Below, piece by piece: positions 11,561-22,404 of a stretch of DNA of 64,000 nt (positions within the stretch are counted from its first letter, which is position 1; each line of letters starts with the position of its first letter). The stretch comes from Siphonodentalium dalli (lineage: Eukaryota; Mollusca; Scaphopoda; Gadilida; Siphonodentaliidae), in the NCBI GenBank assembly GCA_032622095.1, contig CP136063.1:27904987-27968986 (forward strand), written 5' to 3'. Below the pieces are notes generated by a model. The model was not told the origin of the DNA. It saw only the letters and a list, made by a program, of their open reading frames with translations, and ran no database searches. Position numbers and translations under genes: made by a program.

Positions 11561-12515
11561 TTGGGTTGGCTTCATTTTATTGTATTTGGACATGACATGG
11601 GGGTAGAGACATTATTAGTCATCTCTTGCAACATCGGAGGTACATGGAAATTTAATACCTGGATGTCGATTTTGAAACCCGAGGCGAAGCCGACTGCTTC
11701 AAACGAGATATCCATGCATTCAATATCCACGTACCACACGATGATGCCGGAGATAACGATTTTGTCCCACAACAATAACAATGTCTCCTTAATTTAAGTG
11801 TGTTTTCATTGGTCATCCGATTAATTCACAACAATAATAATAATTCATTAGCTGACCTAAGGATCCAGCTTCAGGTGATGGCAAATTCCGCGTGCGATAG
11901 CAACGTCACGATTGGTGGAAACTGCCAGTTCAAGTGTCATTCAAATACCGCCGATGTTTCACGTGCTCATATACCCACGATGTTTGGGCTACGTTCCTTT
12001 ATACTCCGCTCTCAATGGTGTCGGGGGACATGGTAATTTAAATGTGGCGTTGTAGCCAATCAGATTGCTAGTTACAACCGGATGTGGGGACAAACCCCTA
12101 TATCAATATTTGGGTAGATTAATAGATAATATCTGTGGAGTCTCCGGATAAAATCGTGGTGCCATCGGGACATCGCACCCAGTATTAAGAATCGCCCAGG
12201 TATCGATAAAGTGGGATTAACTTGCCCACAGCAAATCTTCAGAGCTAAATCCCAGTCTAATTTGGAGAGAGACCGGCCGGATCACTGGTGTCACTGTCAA
12301 CATCATTATGTTGACAAACCTGTTTGAATTAAGCTGCCAACCCACTTCAACAATCTCGTTGCATCAATAATACTCATTATCTCGAGCGAGAACTACATAT
12401 CCGATTTTGGTTTGGCATCTTTCTGCAGATTCGCAAGTTCAATACGCGTAGTTTGGTATATCACGTGACCAACTGCAAAAACACATTTATATTTTTTGTT
12501 GTTGCGAAAAATCCA
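11561..12515. other. Interior of the decayed element, frames of unclear meaning
   Basis: Frames at 11561-11797 and 11800-12036 (+) and 11572-11781 (-) overlap antisense. The + frame at about 11830-11990 has a Cys-containing phrase (VTIGGNCQFKCHS) that does not look random but matches nothing I can name. A capsid-type gene would be expected here by Polinton order, yet no capsid motif is visible. The remainder, 12040-12515, holds nothing I can identify. Confidence 0.3.
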
Positions 12516-13724
12516 TATAAGACAACAACGAACCCATTGGATAAAGGTGGATAACACCGTATACACAAAGTGGTGCGTGGCATAACTATAATCTATATAC
12601 GTGTGGGTGCGGGAGTTCCGGCAGAGTTGACATGGAGGGAAGCATAGTGGACTGGAAGAGAGCGGGAGGTCGGGAGGAGTGGACAGGGAGTGAAAGCAGA
12701 GTGTACTAGGAGGAAAGAGTAGTAGATAATAAGGCAATACTCCTCCAACCCAGTGCGAGGAGTTGCTTTATTCCCTTCCCCTCGTCCAATGGTGTGTGTG
12801 TGTCTCGCGAAAAAGTGACCCCCATAATTGCAGATATTCCATGGGCCGGCCATCTATACAGTCCCATTCATTGCGGAACCACCGCCCTTACATAATTACA
12901 TGCTTCAGTGAGTTCATTTCTTTTCTATATTATTGGTATACTGAATATATATGTATACTAGGCTATTTGGACAGTCTGACACAAACACACTAAGAACTAG
13001 AAGCCGAACACATTCCAGTCATATTCACAACAACGAGAGGTGCAAAATGACCTGACATCTGTCAGTCATAATAACATAATGAGTGACGTTACAACACGTG
13101 ACACGTATGACTTCAATAGCTTTCGGACGAGCACCGAGACTGGTCACCCGAGCGCCGAGTATAGTCGAAGTCTCTATACGTGCAATGATTCTACATGAAG
13201 AATACAGCGATATTCGCAGTGAATCCCAATGAAATAGGAATTGGCCATTGGGATTGACCCCCTCCCATGAAGCCTGACGCATGCATATTACTACGAGCAT
13301 AATTTTCATCACGCAGCAAATAAATTATTGAAAACTCTGTCCCCTCTACTTTCTCACTCTCTCTCTCTCTCACTCGCTTCTCTCTCTCTTTCTCTCTCCC
13401 CCTCTCTCTGCCTCCTGCTATCCCTAACACTATCTTCCGCTGTGTCCATCCCAACTTAGTTACTTCTCCTTTAAAAAATATTATTTCTATTATTTCCCGT
13501 CTGATCGATACCCCTCCCTCACTTATTGGGGAAGGGGCATGTCGCCAAAGAGGAGAAGACTTCATATAAGCCCTCGGGCTTGTTGTCTGATCCTCATTTC
13601 CATACATTATCTCTTATACGTTGTATATTTATGTCATTTGTGTATTATGTGTATTATGTTTAGATTTGGAAATAAAATATGTTTACACTAAGTCTTTCGG
13701 GTATCATAATAGGCGCACTATACT
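12516..13724 (-). repeat. Right terminal inverted repeat, split by an insertion
   Basis: This is the reverse complement of 4249-4948. The inner edge is at 'tataagacaac' (12516) and the outer edge at 'ggcgcactatact' (13724). Homology is continuous from 12516 to about 13171, is lost for ~525 bp, then resumes at about 13698 with 'gggtatcataataggcgc'. Excluding the insertion the arm is ~685 bp, matching the left arm's 700 bp. Minus-strand frames in 12393-12853 and the + frame 12763-12993 are inside the repeat and are not genes. Confidence 0.75.
13172..13697 (+). mobile_element. ~525-bp insertion in the right inverted repeat, probable LINE 3' end
   Basis: This sequence is absent from the left arm. 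It contains a CT-rich tract (13353-13405), then an open stretch whose + strand translation includes RYPSLTYWGRGMSPKRRR, and an AT-rich 3' part ending 'ggaaataaaatatgtttaca' with an AATAAA signal. The hairpin 'ccccttcccc.ataagtg' / 'gataccccTCCC...GGGGAAGGGG' lies at about 13508-13539. 'aagtct' occurs at both edges (about 13163 and 13690) and could be the target duplication. A 5'-truncated non-LTR retrotransposon is the best guess. The overlapping minus-strand frame 13191-13607 is low-complexity from the CT tract. Confidence 0.45.
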
Positions 13725-14165
13725 ACTACCGTTTCAGCTTTATTTCAGTCGTTGGCCCGTCCACAATTCGAAGAGTATCCCGAGGCGGCTGCTGTACTAG
13801 TATGGTCACTCAAAAAAAAACAGACTGATGCAGAGGTCTATTGTCAGTACTTGGTACTTGAATTGATCCGAATGTCAAGAGACCTTCTATTTTTTTATTG
13901 ATAAATCGATACAAGCCATAGCTGGCCGATTAAAATCCGTCACACCAATCAGGACTGGGCAACTAAGTGGCTTTATTCTGATCGAATGTTCAAGAACAAT
14001 TCACTAATGCAATTAATATATATCGCACAAACAACTTTAAAAAGGATTACGTATCACATTGAATAGTAGCAAAAGTCCGTGGATTTACAAAGACAAAACT
14101 TGCCGTTGATCAGCTATCGGTTTACCTTTAATATGTGCGAACATCAACCGATATTGAAGGTTGGG
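13725..14165. other. Flank, no gene recognised
   Basis: Nothing is recognised beyond an A9 run near 13811. This is the right flank of the inverted-repeat element. Its first bases after the arm are 'actacc'. Confidence 0.4.
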
Positions 14166-14440
14166 TATATGCAGATGGATTTAAGCACATACCATTGGAT
14201 GTTTTAAATGTCAGTGGTATGGTCATGGGCAGGACAATAGCAAAGAAACCATATGTGTACGATGTTCTATTTCTGGTCAGGATCGTGTGGATTGTATGAA
14301 TCTTTAAAATGTTCAAACTGTCAAGGTTCACGTGTCGCAATGGATCTTTCATGTCCAATATTGAATTATGAATTGAAAGATGTAAAGATTAGAAGCATAT
14401 GTCATATAAAGATTCTAAGAAAAAGTTGGTCCTCTACAAT
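14166..14440 (+). pseudogene. LINE ORF1 remnant with gag-like zinc knuckles
   Basis: Read across three frames, the segment follows the zinc-knuckle region of the ORF1 (gag-like) protein of jockey-superfamily LINEs. Knuckle 1 is CFKCQWYGHGQDNS (14200 onward; final Cys replaced by Ser). Knuckle 2 is CVRCSISGQDRVDC (14254-14295; His replaced by Gln). After a frameshift at 14296-14310 comes knuckle 3, CSNCQGSRVAMDLSC, within frame 14253-14492. Another frame break precedes 'SYKDSKKKLV' (from 14402), matching the usual 'ISY.EAKK.V' tail. In intact elements this protein coats LINE RNA. Two frame breaks and two lost metal ligands make this a fossil. No adjacent reverse transcriptase is seen. Confidence 0.65.
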
Positions 14441-15592
14441 TCATTCCACGTGCCATATACTCAGCACGAGTGTCTACAACAGAGTGTGTTGATGCCAGCT
14501 CTCAAACATAGGGTCAAACGAAATCGTCAGGATATCACTACATGCAGCAACATAAGTTTAGGAGACTTATATTATTCCTGTTCGAGAGCATTAGCACATA
14601 TAATGGACACAGATTCTGCCATTGGGACATTCCCTCCGAAAAAAAAATTATGCACGTTGATACTATTATTTTTCCAAAACAAAAATCACCAAGGACTGTC
14701 ACTTTTTTGACTCTCCAAAGCAGAGGCTGAGCTTTGTAGAAAGTACGATACGATGATGCTTCGAGAGCAAAAGTTAACTTTTAGTGAAGAGGGTGGTTGG
14801 CTTTTGTGCGAGATATCCCACACTGAGTCAACCACCCGATTGTCAACTAGATCAATCGATTAAGACTCATTTTCAGTGACTTCGTATATTTCGATATGCC
14901 GGGGCCTTAATCAAATTATTATATTTGCTGGTTACAATTTATGCATGTTATTTATATTGTTATCAAAGCAGTATTCCTATCTGTTTTAATATTCTGGTGT
15001 ATATGTGTTGTACAATGGTCAGTTTATTAATGGTTATGACTCCAGTCGATCACTCTCGCTCCTACTTTGGGTGTGTGTATTTGTACATATGTTGTCTCAT
15101 TTTAAATTTTATTCACAGTTACGTCTATACACAGTTGCTTCACAAAAATTTGATGCAGTACACTGACAATATATTCGGTTTTTGTTGGTATTGATCAAAA
15201 CCAAATCTGAATCCCTTGGTTTTGAGGACATGTTCAATACCATATATTGGTTTTGACTGATAGTCTTCAAGAGTTATCGTTACTGTTTCCGTGTAGCAAA
15301 TGGCCAGGCTGGCGGTCGCCATTTAATTTCGAAGCGACTGAAACACATTCTAGTGTTAAAATCACAGCAAATAACTTAGACTGGTTCAATGGGTGATCAC
15401 AGATATGTTTCCCGATGGCCGGACAATCTTATCTTGGGGAATCTTGACATGTATGTATCTACTAACTATTAATTATAGGATGCTTTCAGTTTCGACTTCA
15501 ACTTTACACGAAATTTTCACACGTATTTTGTATCAGCACACAAGCTCATATCTGGGCACTAACACGATAGAGAAGTGACAAAACATTTCAAA
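14441..15592. other. AT-rich stretch, decayed retroelement or none
   Basis: Frames at 14399-14710, 14542-14730, 14925-15194 and 15393-15578 carry no recognisable domain. The first may be decayed ORF1 sequence. The segment 15187-15282 has scattered 'ttggttttga'/'gatcaaaacc' words like the cluster at 22.43-22.59 kb. Confidence 0.35.
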
Positions 15593-16900
15593 CTCAACAA
15601 ATAAGATTATGCCCTTGTCAATGGATAAGACATAACAAATTTTCATCAAAAAGACTTCAAGTTGAAAAATAAATTTCTCAGTATATTTGATAAAAAATTG
15701 TCAATTTATCAGGTTTAGAACTTTAGGTCATGTATGGAATGGCATTTACTTTTACATTTATTCCTTATTTGCGCTTAAGCCTAAATCACTTACGCGTAAA
15801 TGCAAATTATTTATGCTTAAATGCAAATCATTTACGCTTAAGCACAAAAGGATCATAATTTTCATATTTATGCTCAAGTGCAAATAAGAAGTAAATATTA
15901 AAACCATCTCCCATATTATATGGGAGTTCAAATTCACATTTAATAGCCAATTACGCTTAAGCGTAATGCATTAAGCCGTTATGCTTGAGCGTAATTCAGA
16001 TTTTCATTATGCTTTTCAAAGCATAATCTATTACGATTAAGCGTAAAGTGATTACCCTTAAGAGCAATGTCGTTATGCTTAAGCGTAATGTCATCTCACT
16101 TAAGCATAATTCATATTCCATATGTGAAAATTCCCATGAAGCTGAAATGGATGCAGCCAATTCCTGATGCTAGTAACTTTTGACAAATATCTAGCTTAGA
16201 TGATATCATTATATGTAAGGTAATAAGGCTATGAAAATATATTATGATTAAGCGTAATGGCAGTGCACTTAAGCGTACTTTTCAATTTTCAGTGCTTTAT
16301 GACTAATTGGATTCTCTCTATATTAAATCTATTTTGAGCCCTGAATATGCTTAAGCATAATTAGCTATTAAATGTGAATTTCGCCTCTCATACCAATATG
16401 GGTGAACCACAAATTAATCTTTATTTAGACCGATCTGTCTAAATTTGTTGGCCAATCAGTCTAAATAGATCGAATGTTGACAATTTGCCAATAGATAAGA
16501 CATAAAATTTTCATAAAAAAAATCTTAAAGTTGAAAAAGACATTTGACAGTTTATTTGATAAAAAGTTGTCATTCCGTTTGAAAATTATCATGATTCATG
16601 GCAATTTATCAGGTCTAGGTGAATAGGTGTATGGGAGGCCATGCGCAAATTACTTACACTTTAGAAGCGAAAAATAATGGATCATATTTATGCTCAAGTG
16701 CAAATAAGGTACAAATGTTAAAATCGCATCCCATATGGGTGAACCAAATGGAACTCCCAAATGTAGGTGTGTGAGAGGTAAACCATTTTCACATTTATTC
16801 CTTATTGGCGCAAAAGTGCAAATTATTTACTCTTAAGCACAATTTATTTACGCTTAAGCGCAAATTATTTACAAATGAGCACAAATCTTTATCATTTATT
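15593..16900. repeat. Palindrome-rich repeat cluster (TTACGCTTAAGCGTAA) with ~870-bp duplication
   Basis: Variants of a 10-16-bp palindrome built on 'CGCTTAAGCG' occur many times, including a perfect TTACGCTTAAGCGTAA near 15952. Other copies lie at about 15772, 15836, 16032, 16078, 16099, 16248, 16268, 16350, 16833 and 16853, usually embedded as 'tttacgcttaagc.caaat'. The surrounding block is itself duplicated: 'ggataagacataa.aaattttcat' and 'tatttgataaaaa.ttgtca' near 15620-15700 recur near 16490-16575, and 'acatttattccttatttgcgc' near 15755 recurs near 16790. The duplication offset is about 870 bp at its left end. The short frames here (15687-15887, 16795-16996) are repeat translations. Confidence 0.7.
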
Positions 16901-17016
16901 CTTAACCACAAATGGATCACCCAGACTTGTTTTATACATTGGAAACGACTGTATAGAAAAATATTTCCTGCCATTGAATTTGCCATTAACGATTAAAGGT
17001 ACTCAATCCGATCAGA

Positions 17017-17117
17017 GGGTCCTATATTACTATTTCTTAGGCTTTGGGGTTAAAAATATTTGATTCGAGTCGAGGTACCCACCAATCAAAGCTCAGAATT
17101 ATTAGATATTGATTTTT
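17017..17117 (+). repeat. Dispersed ~100-bp repeat, copy 1
   Basis: 'gggtcctatattactatttctt.ggctt.gg' through 'gtcgaggtacccacc.atca.agctcaga.ttat' to 'ttgattttt' matches 19844-19949 in the same orientation with scattered substitutions. It contains no gene. Probably a small dispersed mobile repeat. Confidence 0.6.
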
Positions 17118-19447
17118 GAAATTTGTAATTTTCTCGAGATGTGTACTACATGTATCCAAAAACATTCACAGGGGGAGGTCCCCCGGCCCCGATTGCCTCT
17201 CGTGCTCTCCCACAAAACACTCATTAAGGAAATCTGAACATTTAAAATTAACCGATTTATCTTTAAACATGGATTTTAATAAAACTTTAAGTAATAAAAT
17301 ATTACTAATGAGTTGAAATCATTGAATAAACACGACACCATGTGTGTCGGGATGAGAAACAAAGACAATGTTGTTTTAGTCTTTGTGTCTAACTTGGGGA
17401 CATAAGTGATGTCAACCAGTTCTTCAGTTAATGAAAACATGTTTCTGTTCATTAAATTATTGTCGGCTCAGAAAAAAGAGACTACTGTGTTAGCCTTCTT
17501 GTTTGTGTCGGCGACCTTGACACTTTGTTGATAGAATTCGCGGAATTGTCCTTTCACATTCTATAGGATTTTCAGAATTCGAACTGCAAGTGCTTACAAA
17601 CGTTTTTATTTTATGAATCAAGACACAAACCAAATATACAAGGATCAATAATTCATATATTTCACAAAGATATAAGGAAACCTATATGAAATGTTTGTGA
17701 ACAGAAGCATGCCATAGAAGAAATAGAAAGCACTTTCGGTTTAGTTGGTTTTCTCGTTGGGGAATTCCCGGGAATCTAATTACACATTGAATTCTCAGAA
17801 TTGCAACTGGATCTTCAGGTGTTTACAAACGTAAATATGTACCACATTCAAAACGACGCGTTTTCCTGTCTTGAGCCCATTAATTAAAGATACGGGAGGT
17901 CTTGGTGGTGGGTTTGCTGTTAAAATATTCATGATTCATCTCCGTCAAAAACCGTCATAAAAAGAAAAAAGAGTAAGATATAGATAGACGTTGTTCTTAT
18001 GCCATTGTGCCAATCAGAAATAATGCATAAACAGTGTGTTATTGTCAACTTTTCCCCCTTTGTTTATATGTAAACAAAAGCAAAAAAAGTTAATTTTCCT
18101 GGCTTTTGTTTAGATCTGGATATGGTAAACATAAAGAGCGTTATTTGTTACTGTTTTCCTAATATAGAAATAATAAAGAGCGTTTATATCGTTTTTGTGT
18201 GATTAACCAATATAATTGCGCTGCGTTGCACAACTTCTGTTATTACAGAAGCACAACTTCTGTAACACGAGTAGTCTCTTGTTTAAGTACACCAGCGTAA
18301 GTACGTCTTGATGACAATATACTATTTACGCGCTGATTATGTTTGGCATATGAGTGGAACTGTATATATTTTGGTGTTCCTTCTGTTGATGACGATTTGA
18401 ACAAATATAAGTATTTCTGCAACGAACGCCACCCATGCCTTTAAAAACTAATCGGATTAAAATAACTAGAAAATGAATAATATTGAGTATAATTATGGTA
18501 TACTATATGGTATATCCATCCATCCATAATTAAAATACTTGTACGCTTGAATCAGATGAATGTAAAACTTGCACAGGTGAACTGTTGTATATATTATATA
18601 TATGCAGGTATGTTAGCAATATAATGTACAAACTTCGAGCTCTCGGGGACAAATGGCGCCTGGACACGTCCCAAAAATTAATTTCTCTGATGAAAATAGG
18701 AGGTGCGCGCGCCAAGGGAGCCATATGCTAAATCCGCCCTTGTGCTGTATCCTGCTATTTTCACCATTTTTATTCAAACTTTGGGGTGGGTCCCCAATTT
18801 TATCCCGGGAGAGGGGGGAATTGTATAGCAGGGTGTGTGTCCACCGTGCTTTCCCGTGGTGGTGGTGGTGGTGGGTCTCAAAAATATTTGTTTTTAACCT
18901 TTTTAACTGACACCGTCTGCCCGCGCCAGCATGTTCTTGTGCAGCTGGTTTTATAGTCCTTGCATGTCATGTCAGACAATCAGAGAGGCATCTACATTGT
19001 ATTGGAGGCTTTTTTTCAAATTTATTCCTCATTTGAGCTGAAGAACAAATAATTACACTGAAGCACAAATAAATTGCGTCTATTTGTGCTGAAGGGCAGA
19101 TATCTATGCTAAATCGCACATCCAGTTGAAGTAATGATTTAGGTCAGCCTCAATTATGTCTATAACTGGATGTGTGATTTAGGATAAATCATTTACAGTG
19201 AAGTGTAAATATAAATTATTTTCAATATGTAGTGATTCCCACTATACTCAGTCTCAAAGTCATAAAGATACATATCGCTCAAACATAGGCCTACTGACCT
19301 TCCAACCCCTCCCCGCTAGGTATTTCACTAACAACATGCCTACAATAATGTTTATTGTCCATGTGTAAGGCAGAACATTGAAACGTTTGATGTCCGGACC
19401 AATATTTGAAGTAAATCTATGTAGGGCCTACATGACATTTCATATCC
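17118..19447. other. Non-coding stretch, no gene
   Basis: No gene is recognised. Visible small structures are a GGT microsatellite at 18858-18873, a short 'acttctgt tatt acagaag' hairpin near 18234-18255, and words of the type 'ctgaagcacaaataa' around 19035-19120 that look like diverged relatives of the TTAAGC-type repeats at 15.6-16.9 kb. Confidence 0.4.
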
Positions 19448-19621
19448 AGCAATGCTCTAAATAATTGACGCCTTAACCACAGCAGAATTATGGGTAACTT
19501 TTCAGGATTTAGGTACTGAGAGCTTTCCACTGAATGGCCACAAACCATATTTCTGACTAAATCCTGAAAAGATACCCATAATTCTGCTGTGGTTAAGGAG
19601 TCGATTATTTAGAGCATTACT
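19448..19621. mobile_element. Fold-back (MITE-like) hairpin, 65-bp arms
   Basis: The left arm 19448-19512 and right arm 19557-19621 are near-perfect reverse complements (each reads 'ag.aatgctctaaataat.ga' then 'ccttaaccacagcagaatt' then 'atgggta.cttttcagg') with about 4 mismatches, around a 44-nt loop. The structure has no coding capacity. It resembles a short fold-back MITE. A transcript through it would form a long dsRNA stem able to feed small-RNA processing. No clear target duplication is seen. Confidence 0.8.
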
Positions 19622-19843
19622 GTACTATATAGTGCATGTCATTTTATAACACCTGTGTGTTGTATTTTAGAGAGGACACACAATGGCCCTAGTTTATCAT
19701 CAGCTAAGACGATGTCCTGCTGTGGTAGTACCGTAAAACTGATTGGAAGATGTACACAGTACACTGGACCAAATTGAAGTTTTATATTTACCACCGTAAT
19801 GTTAATATAAATACTAATCAATTTAAAGTTGCATAATCTATTT

Positions 19844-19949
19844 GGGACCCTAATTACTATTTCTTCGGCTTCGGTAGTAAAATAAAATAATTGATTTGTG
19901 TCGAGGAACCCACCCGTCATAGCTCAGAGTTATCAAGATTTTGATTTTT
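19844..19949 (+). repeat. Dispersed ~100-bp repeat, copy 2
   Basis: Direct-orientation relative of 17017-17117, separated by ~2.8 kb. The minus-strand frame 19639-19920 runs across it and has no domain. Confidence 0.6.
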
Positions 19950-22204
19950 ATATACACCTCGAATATTCTTCAGCTTGGCATAATTTCACTGACTTCTTCC
20001 TAAAATACATGTATACGAAATGCGCATAATTATGCTGTCATTAAATATTAAGAGGTTACACATGGTCATGGTTCAGTGGTTTACTGTGACTTTGCATGGT
20101 GATCATAAATTAATTTCGGAATATAAAATTAATGCCAGCAACAACAAATAAGGAATCTTGTGATAATGTTGGCATGTGGATACATAGAGCCTAGAGGATA
20201 TCTACACTTTTACAAAATTAATTTCCACGAGTGGCTCTGAATCAGTTATGTTATATTCATGCTAATAGACATGTTATATAACAGCATGTTGAATATCTGT
20301 CCGTGATGACTCAATTTGGGGGATTTTATTTTCAACCATATTTATTACAAGATTATTAAAATACAATGTTTTTCCGCAGCTCAAAAAAATGTTCTCCATA
20401 TTGTTCAACTATATTGACCAAAAAACTTAGAATTAATAAAAAATTAACACCAGTGTCTTTAGACTGTCAGCAAATTCACCCTCTTGGGACCTCATTCTGC
20501 TTGCAACTCAACTCAACTCAAGTTATCATTGTTATAAACAAATTAAACTCAGTGACTAGTATTGGACAATCATTTCAGTAATGTTTATACTCAATAAGGT
20601 GCCCTGAATAAAGTAGTAAATGTTCACATTTGTGCGTGGTTCAACCGTTGTGTTCTCTGAAATGCTACAGTGGATATGGTTGGAATTTTAGTTCTTAATC
20701 TCAGGTTTTTGCTACATATTTCCAGCGGGGATAGTATGTCGATACTAACTGATTGTGTATATGCACCCATATATGCCTGTTTAAAAAAAGGGGATGTAAA
20801 ATTATGTCTGTCTGTTAGTTCGCTTTTTGATTCCAGATGTCAGATGATAACTTTAGATAGTCTCAACTGAGTTGAATGAAATGTGAAATGTGTGTGTTTT
20901 AATTGTACAAAATACAGGTCAAGTTTGAGTTTTGGTTCAACACGTCAATTTCACCAGAGTTAAAGGCCTTTTGTTGGAATTGCCATGGGCATATTTTGCC
21001 ATGCCCTAACAATGCATTTAATATTCAATGAAATAAGTCTGCACTATATGTCTTTAAATCTGACTTTTCCTAAACATAGTATTTTATGCATTTCTTTTCA
21101 GAGTATATTTGTTGACTGGCATTGGAAACTTTAGTACCAGAATGTGCACAGCATACCGAGGAGGCATGTGTGTTATCTGTGCAGATACAATATGTTATTC
21201 GTCAACTTTTCATACATAAATATTGTACCACAATATACAAGTGTGGTGCAGCCTCTGGGAAGTTAGTAACATGCTATGCTGTCAAGTGCTGCTATATTCA
21301 TCAGATGCCAATATAAAGGAGTTCGCTGATCTTTAAATTTCTACAGCATGATAGGTGTAAACCAGATGAGCTGTCATTCTTGGGAATGTTCAATATAAGA
21401 AGGGTGTGATGAATTATATATTAAGTGTTAATTCATTGCAATTGTTGCAATGGTGAGGTGTGCACAGAAATCAGGAATATTCACTGCTGTGGAAGAATGG
21501 CTAGGATGACAATTATTCCTGCTGGATAAGTTTGAATTAAAGTTTAATTTCCAAAATCTCACTGTGTCTTCATTGATGTTTATCTTAAAACTTCATTCAA
21601 CATAGATGCAACCAATTATGTCATTTGGACAATTTACTTCATCTTCGACTCTTAATTTTGGTTGACAGCAATTAAATGGTAGAATAGTCATCAGGAGTTT
21701 GTGATTTCATGAAATTTTAGATGTAATTTTCCACATCTTGCAGCATCTTGTGGAATTTAGTTCTATGCTAGCATGCACTCTTGAAAAAGTAATCACAAAC
21801 TTATGTGAGAAACATTTGACTGTTTGCGGACCAACTGTTTGTATCATATTAATTTCAGGACTGTGTAAACAGTAAATAAGTGATAACTGTAAAAAAAAAT
21901 TACATGGTCACCGTTTATTTTCTGTTTACTTGGCAACCAAAATTATTATGGTAGAAACCGTCAAAAATAATGGGTTTTCGTATAATATAGGTTTGACCAA
22001 TTGACAAAAAGAACCCATATACACGTACATGTATGTTTGTGGGAGGGTATGAAAGCCATAATATAGAAATTTGATAGCCTGTAGTATGCAAGTGATCAGC
22101 TGAATTTTTGTTCTGGAAATGGAATCTTGGCATCTGTTTCAGACTGTATAGCATCCTGAGTCTAAAGCCTTTTATAATTAGCCCTTTCATATATCAATGG
22201 ATTG
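19950..22204. other. AT-rich stretch, no gene recognised
   Basis: Several short + frames (20366-20581, 20670-20870, 21122-21316) lack domains. The last follows a pyrimidine-rich 'tttcttttcag' at about 21093-21103 and could be a spurious exon. It is followed by 'gttagt' at about 21261, but its phase breaks and the sequence matches nothing I know. Most likely intron of the putative + strand gene. Confidence 0.35.
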
Positions 22205-22264
22205 GTAATTATAATGAAAATCAATTTATGACTCGAGTCATAAATTAATTTTCATTATAATTAC
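22205..22264. repeat. 60-bp near-perfect palindrome
   Basis: Two 30-bp arms (GTAATTATAATGAAAATCAA... and its complement) meet at CTCGAG (22232-22237) with no loop and a single mismatched pair. It can extrude as a cruciform. It may be two head-to-head copies of a very short element or a fold-back end. Confidence 0.85.
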
Positions 22265-22404
22265 ATGTCGAGCTTGGAAAACCAAATTCATTCATGTGTT
22301 GCATATATTTTGTTGAGTATGTATATGGTACAATAAATGGGTGGATTTAGTGTACAGTACCCTTAAAGGTTGCATAAGTATGTTGTATGGCACATTTATC
22401 AATA

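Larger units (their letters stand above)
4249..13724. mobile_element. Decayed Polinton/Maverick-type DNA transposon
   Basis: The boundaries are set by a long inverted repeat: the + strand sequence starting AGTATAGTGCGCCTATTAT at 4249 is found reverse-complemented ending at 13724. The two arms align over ~700 bp (4249-4948 against 12516-13724, after removing a ~525-bp insertion in the right arm). Polintons are known for terminal inverted repeats of hundreds of bp with AG...CT termini, a 6-bp target duplication, and virus-like genes including an FtsK/HerA-type packaging ATPase. A broken ATPase of that type lies inside at 10.4-11.1 kb. The 6-bp flanks are 'actagt' (left) and 'actacc' (right), only 4/6 matching, so the target duplication is unproven. 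Span is 9.5 kb, shorter than usual intact elements (15-20 kb). No integrase, polymerase B, protease or capsid gene is recognisable, so the element is internally deleted and dead. An alternative is two unrelated opposed copies of a shorter repeat. Confidence 0.55.

Noticed and set aside
12393-12853. Minus-strand reading frames (114 and 86 codons) as genes
   Set aside because: They largely lie in the right inverted repeat, overlap each other, and the other arm does not conserve the frame.
13191-13607. 138-codon minus-strand frame with RE-rich segment
   Set aside because: The Arg/Glu run is the CT microsatellite read in reverse. The rest spans the insertion and matches nothing.
21103-21316. Possible exon following 'tttcttttcag' with frame 21122-21316
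   Set aside because: The open frame does not extend to the acceptor (a TGA intervenes), and the peptide is Cys/Tyr-rich without a recognisable family.
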